A stretch of DNA of 64,000 bases, from contig CM053246.1 of the NCBI GenBank assembly GCA_028583405.1, positions 21,273,570 to 21,337,569 of the forward strand, read 5' to 3'. The stretch comes from Pogonophryne albipinna. Taxonomy: Eukaryota > Chordata > Actinopteri > Perciformes > Artedidraconidae. The notes below the pieces were generated by a model that was not told the DNA's origin, searched no databases, and worked only from the letters and a program-made list of their open reading frames with translations. Each line of letters starts with the position of its first letter. The stretch's first letter is position 1. Shown in pieces: positions 21,101-33,900 of the stretch. The position numbers and the translations under genes were made by a program.

Positions 21101-24100
21101 CTTGCAAATTTGATCTCCTTTTTCAGTTCCCCCTATTTTAGATCTTGATATGTTAATGTACTGTACAAATGAAGTTTGTTAAGTAGGATTTGTTGTGTAA
21201 AAAAACATTAATATGATGATTATGAATAAAGCACAATGAATTGGAAAGAAATATAGCTTATGTGGAGTTTGAATATATTTATATTTGCACAGTTGACCCT
21301 ATCGACTCATTATTTGAAGTTGTTTTGATTACATGATGCAACATGCTCTTTGAGCCCATCTCAGATGCTCTTTGGGTGAAATCAATATGTAATACAAATT
21401 ACAAAATGCAGAGTGAGTATTTGATTTGGTTTTAAACGATGGTTTGGTTAAATTATAAACAGTTTTGAAAAATTAAAACATTAGTGGGAATTCCTAAGCA
21501 TTCATACTTCAACCTCACATGTGAAGAGAATGCATTAAGAGTTATATTCACTTCTTTGGAGTTAAAAACTGTATTTATGGTGTGTTTCCGAGAGTGAGGT
21601 GGTGAGTTCACAGCGTGGTCTTTACCAGCAGAGGAGCTGGGGGTTAGGCAGCACATGCTCCAGTCGGCTGTAGTTGGTTATGCTGAAGGTTAGCACGGCG
21701 GGGGACGGGTTATTGGCAAAGTGCCGCGTGATTCCCGCCGGAAACGACAAAACCATCTCACCTATGATCTTCACAACACACCTGAGGGGCAGAGGAAGAC
21801 AAGGAGTGTGTTAGAAAGAGAGGAAGAGACAGAAACAGATACACAGTCTTAAGTTTTAATTCTCCAAAAATGTCACAATGGGACAGTTTCAGTCAAAATT
21901 ACACAGGCTGTAAAAAAAACAATAGTTTATAGAAATTATTTTATTCCTCTCAACTTCTCAACTTGCCTCAGAGCAATTTAAACAGAAACCCTGAGCATGT
22001 GCAGTGAGGTCTTAAAAAAATGCATTTATATCTGTTTAAATCTAAAGCATTGTGTGGTATGAATAGTTTCTAACTGTATAAATACTTTTTAGAAATATGA
22101 AACAGGAAGGCAATTAATTACATTATGACCAACTCAGGCATTATCATTCACTGCATAAGCAGAATTAACAAGCTCTTTTCCCGACAGCCATACACAGAAA
22201 AGGGCAGGGAAATGGCGATCTAGGTCAGAGAATCCCACTGTCCTCCCAGATGTCAGGATGTGCTGTAAATGTGAGCAGATATTTGTCGACCTACTTGCTT
22301 GGGTCAGCTCCTTTAAAGAAGGCGTTGACCGTCTCTGTGAACGCAGCAGCAACAGGAAGAGTGTCCTGAGCCCCCATGGTGAGAGGACTGGGCCCTCTAG
22401 AGCAGCCTGAGGGCAACACACACCCATGCACACACATGTTAAAATAGTCTGATTAAGGCAAGACACACACCCAACCATTGTTCATAATTAGCAATCCAAT
22501 TAACTGAATGAGTTGCTATTTACTGTCATTATCTGGTTGTTATAGCTAAAGTCAGAGCTACATGAAAAATCTATGTATTTTAGCTTCGACACATAAACAT
22601 GTATGAATAAAATACATAAGCCAACAGGGGTCAACAGATTAAGAATAGATACATGTTCCAAATCCCCCAACCAGGACTCTACACTCTTCCTAACCAACAG
22701 TGTGCAGATGAAATGAAGAACAAAACACACTGTGTGCAAACTACCGGGATGAGATGACACCTTAAAAGAGTTTGAAATGAGAACAATGTTGGCATTAGTA
22801 AGGTGGCATGAAAGCAGCAGGTTAGGTATGAAGAGGATAGCCATTTTCTCTCTGCTCTTTGACTGTGAAGTTGTAGAGTCAAACAAAATTACTTCAAATA
22901 AGTTATGATTATTTACACAGTACGTTTCACACAGACTTCTATTTGAGTGAGGTAGAAGGTAGATGAGAAAGGGAAGACAGAAGCAGACACAGAGAGAGAC
23001 TGAGAGAGAGATGTGCATGCTTTTTCAAGCATGCCGTTAAAGCTAAATTATTCTGACAAGATCAAAGAAGGTCAGAGAGCCCAAAGATCAGACCAACAAC
23101 CAAAAGGACAATAGTGACGACAGAGAGATTAGTAAAGTGCAGGAAGAACGATGACCTTTTTCGGAAATGAGAGGCAGTCAGCGCGGAGTAAAACATGAGA
23201 ATGAACAATGTCAGGAAGAGAAGTAAGATTGTAAGTTGACTGCATATGAGAGAGCCAGGAGATAGCATGGCATGGGCTAGGGGTGATGAAGGGATTGCAA
23301 AGGAGGAAGAGGAAGGAGAGGGAAGGGAGGAAGGAAAGAAAGGGGCAGGGCAGGGGGCGAAGCTTGCACAAATGAGCCTCAGAAGAGTGTGTGCTGCCCT
23401 GGTGCAGAGAAAACTTACCTTCAAAGGTTAAATAAAACTTCCCTCTGTCAAACCATACAAGGGATGGCTGGTCATTCTCTGTGTGGGGTGGAGGGGTGGA
23501 GGAAGGAGGGGAGGTGGGGAGAGGAGGAGGGTGGAGGTAGAGGGATGGAAGGGAGGGTTGGGGGTGAGAGGGGGGAGAGGAGAGAAGGACAGTAGCGTGA
23601 GTTTTTACATGGTAGGTCTATCACACGTCTGAGTGAAACGTGGGGGTGGAGGCCCGGGACCACAACGAGGGGCAGAGACAGAGCATGTGACATCACGGGT
23701 GGAGGTTTTCTGTGGGTGCATGCGTGAGGGTCAGGTGGGCACTGCTGGAGGCTGGCAGTGTTACGACTAAATACAGTAAGCCTCTATCAGAGAGGAAGTC
23801 CCAGCTGTCGAAGGGGGAGGGGCAGCCAGGAGTGACAGTTTGGAGGTTGCAGGTTTCAGGAGCAGCAGAAAATTATCTCTCTTCTAGGAAGCACTCGAGT
23901 GGCACTACTTTCTTCAGATTGTTCATATTACGTTGCTATATTTAGGCTTGTCTCTCTGTGTCTGACTGTGCTCACATTTACCTCCAGCGCTCTATGATTA
24001 TGAAACAAATGGAAGCAGACTGTCGTGTCTAAAAACACCCTGCAGGGGGAAGCTATGAGACTGAGACCGGAGAGCAGGGAGAGAGGATCTGTGGTGCACA

Positions 24101-24915
24101 GGGAGAGATGCTCCGTCCCAATGACAGGGGCTGCATCCTCCAGGGGACACGGACTGTGAAGGTGAAGTCTGACCTCACAGAGACCAAAACTAGCTTCAGT
24201 TAACAGATCAGTTCAAAGGACAGATACATTGCCCAATACTATCCCACTGCAGAGTATCGGTAAAAAAAAAAAAAAAAAAATATCTCAATATTAATATGTT
24301 CCGATCATGATGTTCTGGTTCTACAAATTCAGACTGGGGGATCCAGGCCCTGAACTGGGATTCAACTGCAGTGTGAGTGGAACTATTATGACCAGGGATT
24401 GTCTTAAAATACGGCACGATTTCCCAAATAACAAAACAAAAAACCAGGACTCTTCTAAAGTTCAATGTGAGCCTGTACCTCGTATAAGAGCAGGCTTGTT
24501 CTAGTCCATACTATTGTTTCCATGCAGGTTCCCAGCGGTGAAGATGTGTTGTTGAGTGAGTGGACTAACAGAGTTGTTAGGTGATGAGAGCAGTTTGGTG
24601 CCTCACGAAGAAAACAAAAGGGCAGGTGTTCTGAGTGAGAGGGCGGGGCTTTTCAAGTTCTGTTTTTCTTTGGCTTGAGAGTGACAGGTGTGACAGGTGG
24701 GCGTCAGGGGTCGAGTGTGGGGGTACACCGAGGCTTTAGTGCTGGTGAGGATTGGGTTGAACCTGAGGCTGTGTCGTGCTACTCCAGCGGTAGAGAGGAT
24801 GGCAAGAATACCAAACAGCTGCTGCCTGTCTAATTCGACCTAATTCTCGTGCCAGACTTCAAACGACTGAGAGCAGCAGCTCTGATCTGACAGTGTGTGT
24901 AAGAGTGAGTTTGAG

Positions 24916-24947
<32 letters not shown>

Positions 24948-27900
24948 TGAGTTTGAGTGTGTGTGTGTAAGAGTGAGTTTGAGTGTGTGTGTGTAAGAGA
25001 CAGAAAAACAGACAATATGGATCTCAAGGGCCCACATATAAGGAGCTCTTCAGACATGCTCACTGAACACCCAAACACTCAAACACACTCCTGTGGTGCA
25101 GACAGAGTGAAGGTATGTGGAAGGGTCACTCTCTAGACTCACACACTCACACACACAATGTGTCGCCAACAGACACAAGGTTGCCATAGTGACATGGCGA
25201 GACAGCCACTGGTGCACAGTCATAAAACAGAGAGAAACGTCTCATGAGGGGGCAGATGGGCAAAGGGAAAGACACTCAAACTTTTTTGTGAAAACAAAAA
25301 CAAAAGTTATGCAACAGATGCAGCTTTTTGTGTCCCAAAAGCTTTCAGTTTTTGGCAGATATCATCATGAACTAACAAGAGAGATATAAGTGAGAATGAA
25401 AAAGAGAGAAAGAGGTTACTACTCAATGATTGGCAAATGTGTGGAAGTGTATGAGTCGGAAGAAAAATGTAGAAAAATGGTAATATCTCTGAAACGCTAT
25501 CATGTTTAAACAGAACAGAATGAGCATGTGGCTTGTCCCTACATCTATGATCTAAACCTTAAGTAGACTAGTCAAATCAGTAGGTATACGGATAATGACA
25601 CAGATGCTATTTTTATAAAACTCTTCTACATCAAAACAGGCTTTATAAAACTATGCCTGAGAACGTGGGAAAAAGACCCAAAAAGGAGAATATGTCAGTG
25701 TCCTTATACCGTCACCTTTTGACTGACATTAATTGAGAAGCACCAAAACACTCGGTGATAGACCTTTACCCTTCTACGTCTAAGTGCACTCTGGGTAAAG
25801 AGCATCAAACAGATTCTCCCCCAACCCGTCCCCTTTCCTCTCTCTGAGGGGATCTTTACTATACCTGCAAACGAATCAAAGTGTCTCTCAAAGGTGGGCA
25901 GTTTGTCTACATAAGCATCATCTTCTGACAAGCCAAAGGACAAATAAAGAGACGAACAAACGGCAAAACAAAATACAGAGAGAAAATCAAACCAAGGAAA
26001 AAATTACAAAATGTAGAAAATCTGAAAGGCACTGCACACAAACAATGAATTATGTAGAAAACAAACAAAAGGAATAAGCATATTAAACACAAAGAGAGGG
26101 AAATGCAAAATGAAATGAAAAAAATTAAACTGTAATACAGTCAGTTTAAAACTGTAACTGTTCTGGTGACGTTTACTCCATCGAAATGTACATGAAGGGC
26201 CATAAAAGCGACTGCTGATAACTCTGAGCAGCATGTGTGTTACAGTCTGAATGTACTTAAGCTGTTTACTAATCCTTTGTCTGCCCAATCAGTTATGAAA
26301 AAAGCAACCTCCAACAAGGGACTATATTCCTTTTTATATAACTGTTGCTGCCTCCAGATTGTTAATTTATTTAATCTTTTATGACTCAACCATGTTAATC
26401 TGCCCTAATTTACATCAACAACTCTGCACTGCAATGTCCTACAATCCCAAAATATAAAAGGTAGATCAATGAGTGTGAAATTGTGTTAAGCCATCGATTC
26501 CTATAGACTTATAAACAAATTGTTACACCATCCACTCACAATGCTCTTGTAATCTTATTTAAATGAATAGGATATCTTTTTTTACATTTATACCAATTTA
26601 TCTCCAGATAGTAACAGCTGTTATGCATGGGTTATGCCCAGTATAACTGAATTCATCATTCAGTGGATCATAAAGGAAGGAAGCGGTCACCATTTCCAGA
26701 AGGAAAAAAATGAATAAATAAATAAATACAAAACTACACGACTCATTCCACACAAACAAGGAAGGACAGGGCCGGTGCATAAAATCAATAATGAACTTTT
26801 AATAAAAGACATGGAAGAGTTAAATTCAGCTATCACAGGCGTCAGAAGACCGCAGACAGTGACCGCTGAGGGAGCACACACCTGACACGGACACGGAGAG
26901 CTCTTTACTGACGGTGGGGGTGGTGGCGGCACTCATGGAGTTGGTGGAAGAGATGGAGGAGGTGCTCTCGGCCCGCGCCAACGGGGCGACAGGAGGGGGG
27001 CTGGCAGAGTGGACCGGCGGGCTGAATGGACGACTCTGAAGGGAGAAAAAGACAGATTAAAATACATTTATGTTAACCTTATGCATACCAAAACACTACG
27101 TCAACTAGAAGTGAACATATGATCAACTGCAACACCTACTGCATCTCCTATAGTGGGTTTCCCCGGAGGAAGTTTGGGCCGTGAAGAGGGGCGAGGTGGA
27201 GGTGGTGGGGGGGTTGGGTTGACTGACGAAGGAGTGGAAGGTCGCACCGGAGAAGAGGAACCTGCAAAACAGAGCAGAGACACATAGAGATGTATTTATA
27301 AACCCTACCGTTCTTTTTAGACGCTTCAACATGGCGGAACCAGTGGAGTACAAATGCAAAATAAATGCTGGGTTGCCAGAACCTTTATTACTCAGATTAT
27401 TTGGAAATATTTCTTCATGCATACAATGTGATGAATGAGCATAGGAAAGATACAGACTAAGTTTTTATAATATTGTTTAAGAACAGTCAACCTCCTATTT
27501 TAGCTGCCTTGAGTATCTGTTACCGCTCACAATTGACTTTTTTTCTGCAAACAGACAAAATACATTCTATATCGCTTTCTTTTGAAACACTGGTCAAACT
27601 ATGATAAATAATTCCCCTTGTTTTTAGATATCTTTCTCACACAATTACGTATAATTAAAATGTACCAGAGAAAACATCTCTACCTGACTTTATTTGTAGG
27701 TATGGATGGTAATTGATAAGAATTGTCACATGGCTGATGATGACAAAGAAATTCACCATGTGTTGTCATAATTCCAGTTTTATATGTGTCCCTCAAACAA
27801 AGTTGTTAATATCTAGGTGTGATTTACTTATACAAGCTCCAAATGAACTGTCCTCCATAAACATATATTCTAGTTTGAATCATTGACTGCTCACCGCTAT

Positions 27901-30900
27901 TCGTGCCGCCAGCTCCAGATGTGGGACCCGGTGATGAAACCACTGCTCGATATGTGGGGGGAGGAGGTGGGGGAGGCGTACTCCGACTCCCCTGGTTAGC
28001 CTCGGTGGGCGAGGGGACAGTTTCTCCTCCGTCCTCTTTGGGTTGGGTGACTTCTGTGTTCTCGGCCTGCTCCTCTTGAGACAGGACAAGTGACAGTGGG
28101 ACGGAGCACGCTGCAGGCTGCTCAGTGGGAGGAGTCACGGCTGGAGGGGTGCTAGCTCTGGGAGCAGGGGCTGGTGGGACGCAGGGGGGCGAGTCCAGAG
28201 GAGGGGGAGAGGAAGCGGGAGGGGAGGCAATGTCTTTCGGCGGTGCAGGGGGTGGAGAGGTGGCGAGCGTGGGAGGAATCCTGTCTTCAGGTGTGGGAGG
28301 ACCTGAGCGGACAGGAAGTGCAGCTGGCTCCTCTGTGGGAGGCGGGGAGATTGGGAGAGGGGGTACAGGTTCATCTTTTGGGGGAAGGGATGCTGGGAGA
28401 GGTGGTGCGGGGTCTTCTGGAGGAAGTGGTGATGCCGGTAAAGGTGGGGCAGGAGATTCAGGTGGAGGCGGGGAGGCTGGTTGAGGAGGCGCTGGTTCTT
28501 CCGGGAGAGGCCGCTGCTCACTTGATTCTAAACTAAAGCTGACCCACGAGTCACTCGTTTCCTCGCCAGCAGACGAAGGCTGCTCTGGTCCAAAGATGTT
28601 GTCTAAGTCCGCTATAGAGGGCTTTCTGGTGGGGGCGTCGGCTTCTGTGGACACTTCTGAAACACAGACAACCAGTGACCAATCAAAGGGTTTGTAGAGG
28701 ACCTTGGCAAAGTTACACAAAAACATATAACATGACAGACAGGGAAAGGTCAAGCCAAAAATGTAAAGAGAAAGAAGCCACTGAGATGATGTTGAATGTT
28801 AGCTTTATCCTGCAGTGACAGTGTAGCCATGAAACTAACAAAGTGGTGTATTTGTTTTAATAGTAATTAGGTTTGTACTAGTTTATGTTTTTTGTAAGGG
28901 TAATGGTTTGTATAATCACAATCTTATTGTGTGATCGCAATGCGTTGGTTTGTATGGGTCACATGGATATGGGCGGCACTCATTCGGGTTTTAATCACCT
29001 GTTGTGTGAGGAGTGTGTGAAAGTGTCGCTGTATTTTTTGTTCACCGCAAACACAACGATTGTTTTGGTTATTAATACAATTTCATTGTCCCCGTTTTAA
29101 TATGTTGATGATCTAACTTTTTTCATTAAATAAAAAATAAATGTCACCGCATTTTGATCTCACCAATTCATTTTTGGATAGCGCGTCAGACAAGTTCAAC
29201 CAGGCCCGACCTCAGCCTCTCAGCGACTTTGTCTGTTCCCTGAAGTTGCCAAAGACAGTGTGATAGCCCAGATGGCAGAAATAGATAAGAAGACCTCTTA
29301 CCGGCATCATCTGCAGAGGGAGGGCCAGTTGATGGGGCGGGGGGCGGGACAATCTTGGGTGGAAGTGGAGGTGGAGCTGTAATACAAATATAAGCGCAAC
29401 AATGATTACTCCCGTTAACCAGTTAAGCGGTCTCGCAGTCCTCTCCCATGACTGCGAGAGGACGCTGGCGCTGCTTGTTCGCCGCTTCTCCGTCTGTAAA
29501 CTAGCACAAAACCTTTGTTTTTCTTATCTAAACCTGTTTTCTATCTCAGTCTGTCTTTGAGCTTTGACGCTGATTTTATAGTAGCCTCTGCCAGATTGTA
29601 TTAAGTGAGAAATTGTACATTCAATACCTCCACTGCTGCAGTTAGCCACCTACTGCTAACTCCACTCGTCCTTCTGCGTCCTGCTTCAACTCCGGTGACA
29701 TCGCTGGATCTTCAGCCACTGCCGGTTTCTTTCTGCTTCTGCTAAAACTCCAATGCCTGCATCTTTGGCGACAGCCTGACAGCCTTGCCCTGCTGTTTTT
29801 GCTGTCCTGGTGCGACATGCCCTCGCTCGCCGGGACCGCTGCCTATCGGTGTGCTGCTAGCCACCTAGCTAGCTCAGTCACCAACAACCTGCTAACCTTC
29901 GGTGCTCGACTGGCCACGGCATCAAAAACGGAATATATTACCACCACGGACCCTTCAGGATATTCATATGACAATAAAGTCCATGGCCCTGTCCAACGCC
30001 CACGCTATATCCACAGAGGTTCCGGACGCCGTTTTGTTTACTCTGGGAGCTCCATTCCTTCAGTGTGGACTGCAGGACGCGCCGGCGCATCTCAACTGCG
30101 TCATCAGAGTGATGCCGCCCATACCACTAATATAAATCTCTGCTTCCTCAAAAAACACACACTCCCCTCCCAACAGCTGAAGCCTGTCAAACTTGCCTCC
30201 CTAAACATACAGTCTCTCACAAACAAATCACTTGTTTTAAATGAATCTGTTGGAGATAATAACATTGACTTTTTATGTCTTAGTGAAACTTGGCATAAAA
30301 AAGGTGACTATCTCTCCTTAAATGAGGCTACACCTCCAGGTTATAAATACTTTGAGAAAGCACGCAACTCTGGGCGTGGTGGGGGGCTAGCGCTTATTTA
30401 TCGGGAAACTTTTGGCATGACTGAAATCCGGGTTCCTGATCTGCCATCATTTGAGTGTCTAGCTGCTAAATGCCTAGCCCCAGAACCCCTACTAATCGTC
30501 TCTATCTATAGACCACCAAAGGCAAATAAAACCTTTATCTCAGACTTCTCAAGCCTACTCACAACTATATGCCCTACTTTCACCAGGCTGGTTATCCTTG
30601 GGGACTTTAACATTCATGTTGATGCCCCTAAGTGCTCACTGGCCACAGACTTCCTCAACCTCCTGGACTGTCTCCCTCTTACCCAACATATACAAGAGCC
30701 TACTCACAAACATGGCCACACCCTTGATCTTGCTATCACTGGTGATGTCACGGTTACCAAAACCCACACTCTTGAGCTTGGCATGTCAGACCACCGGATG
30801 GTGTTGCTGGATGTCATGTCTCACCCATTGGATCCTGGCAAAAAACGAACCATAACCTTCCGTAAGACCAAGGACATAGACCATAGTCAGCTAACGTCTG

Positions 30901-33900
30901 CCCTCTCCTCTGCCCTATCCAGGCCCCATGCTGCACTCTCACTTGAAGAGCATGTGCACCGGTATAATAACACCCTGCATGAGTGCCTGGACAGGCTAGC
31001 ACCTGAAAAAACCAGAGTGGTGTCTTTCCACCGCTCTGCCCCATGGTACACCGACCAGCTCAGAGCGCAAAAATCAGAGTGTCGGAAGATTGAGCGCAGA
31101 TGTAGGAAGACTGGCCTAACTGTCCACCTGCTCTCTTTTAGAGATCACCAGAAGGCCTATTCCTCGGCATTGAGAGCAGCCAGGTCAGCCTACTACTCCA
31201 ACCTGATTGAGACAAATCTAAACAAACCCAAGCACCTATTCTCCACAATACATCGGTTGCTAAAGCCTAGTGATCCCTCATCAACCACTCCTACAACTGA
31301 TGATTGCAACAGCTTTATGGACGTTTTTAAAACGAAAATTGAAAACATCAGGCTTAACATCGTAAAAGCCTCCTCAAACCAACCTGTCTATCCACAACAT
31401 CCTGTACTTGCTCCATCAAATTCACCAACCCTCAACTGCTTCACGGAGGTCACGCAAGCTGAGCTTTCAAAAATCATCTCAGCTATGACCTCATCTAGCT
31501 GCGCCCTTGATCCTATCCCCACCTCCCTACTGAAAACCTGCTCTACATCCATTATTCCAACTGCCACCACCATAATTAACAAATCATTGTTAAGTGGTGA
31601 GGTCCCCCCCTCCCTCAAGCTGGCAGCCATCAGACCTGTACTAAAGAAGCACAATCTCGATCCCGAGGTACTCACAAACTACCGCCCCATCTCAAACCTG
31701 CCTTTTCTAGCAAAAGTTCTGGAAAAAGTTGTTGCCCTTCAGCTTCACGAACATCTTCATACTCATGAGCTCTATGAAACCTTCCAGTCTGGTTTCAGAC
31801 CAGCTCACAGCACTGAAACAGCTCTGGTCAGGGTTCAAAATGACCTACTGATTGCGGCTGACTCTGGTTCCCCAAGCCTACTCATCTTGCTGGACTTAAG
31901 TGCAGCATTTGACACTGTTGACCATCGTATCATGTGTCGGCGACTCCAGGAGGTGGGAATCACTGGAAAGGCTTTGGACTTTTTCCACTCGTACCTCACA
32001 GGAAGACAGGAATATGTCCGTCTTGGAAAAAGCACCTCCGACACACACTGTGTCACCTCTGGTGTCCCCCAAGGGTCAGTCCTTGGGCCACTGCTCTTTT
32101 TAATTTACATGTTGCCCCTGGGACAAATACTGAGAAGCCATAACATCAGCTTCCACATATATGCTGATGACACACAGATCTATTTCCAAACTGCCCCAGA
32201 TAAAGATCTGGCACTTTCAAATGCCTCAAGATGCCTGGAACACATTCACCACTGGATGAGCAACAACTCCCTCCAACTGAATAGCAGCAAATCAGAGGCC
32301 ATTCTGATTGGAACACCAAATCAAACACAAAAAACGGATATCACTCTTATCAGCATCAATGGCCACTCCATTCCCCTCTCTCCACTTGTAACAAGCCTTG
32401 GTGTGAAACTGGACTCATCCCTTTCATTCCAAGCACACATAAAGACGGTCTGCCAAGCCTCATACTACCACCTGAGGAACATCTCCAGAATGCGACACTC
32501 CCTCGCCAAACTGGATGCAGAAAAACTGATCCATGCCTTCATCACCTCCCGCATTGATTACTGCAATTCTCTGCTTGCAGGCATTCCAGCAAAAACCACC
32601 CAGAGACTGCAATATATACAGAACTGTGCCGCCCGGATACTCACAGGAACCCGCAAATCAGAGCACATCACCCCCATCCTTCACTCCCTCCACTGGCTCC
32701 CTGTAACACACCGGATCACCTACAAAGTCCTCATAATGGTATTCAACGCCATCAACCAAACTGGCCCCACCTACCTACAAGAACTGCTGACCAGAAAACA
32801 ATCCCATACCTCACGCACACTCAGGTCAGACAGCTCCAATCTCCTGGCTGTCCCGCGGACAAAACTGGTCACCATGGGAAACCGTGCTTTCTCCTCTCTG
32901 GGTCCACGTCTGTGGAATCAGCTTCCAGAGGACATACGGACCTCTGCATCACTCTCAGTTTTTAGGAAATGCCTCAAGACCCACCTGTTCCGCACCGCAT
33001 TTTACTGACTGTCCTTTATTTTATTTATTTATTTTTAAACCTTTTATGCTCTTAACCTTTTATTTCTATTTTTATATTGCCATATTTTATCCAATATGCT
33101 CCTTTAGATATATTTTTACTTATTCTTCCGTATAGCTTTGTGAAGCACCTTGAGATGACGTTGTTTTTAAAGTGTGCTATACAAATCAAATGCATTATTA
33201 TTATTATTATTATTAAGCCCCACGGGCGGGGGCAAAACAGAAGATCACTGTCTAGACATGCTTGGATGAAGTGAATTCAATATACGGTGGGCTGCATACA
33301 ACGACTTATTCTTCAAATGAGAAGAAACATTCTTTAAAAAGTTGGACCCATACATGACCGGCTTTACCACACCTGAAAAAAAAATCCCAATAGCATTTCA
33401 CCATGCAGCACAGCACATTCATTCACCACCATGCCAAATGCAAGGAGAAGCCAGTGAGGTAGGATGGGTGCAGTATGGGAGACGGGCACTGAACTTTCCC
33501 ATAATAATAACAAAACAACTCTAAATCTATTGGTTGTGAAATGGCTGATGAAATGACCCAAGTTAGAGCTGGCAGTTTGTATGAGAATGAGAAGCAGCGT
33601 GTTATTGATCGGTCAGTGTGCAGCTTTGTTTGTTAGCCGGATGATGATCATGAAGTGAGCTGATGGATCTGAGCAGTCATTCCAGGGAGGAGAAGAAGAA
33701 GTGCAGCACATTACGCACGTAATTATAAAACTTACTTCCTGTAGGGAAGGATCTTGTCAAAGAGGATTCAGGCTCTGACAGAGGAATCCCCCACGCATCG
33801 GATTCAAACACACCCACTGAGTTCAGGAGGGGACAGAACAGGATGAGTCAGGGATATTAGAGCCAAAACATTTAAAGGGCTTCTAATGCTGTGAAGCTTA

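Noticed and set aside
22500..23018. 172-aa minus-strand ORF with hydrophobic stretches
   Set aside because: Lies in an sgip1 intron, low-complexity, no splice or family support.
23062..23424. 120-aa ORF with membrane-like segments
   Set aside because: Pyrimidine-tract translation (Ser/Pro/Leu-rich) overlapping a conserved sgip1 exon in another frame.
28125..28536. Glycine-rich plus-strand ORFs and a second minus-strand ORF over the sgip1 proline exon
   Set aside because: Shadow frames of a GC-rich repetitive exon whose true frame matches SGIP1 and splices correctly.
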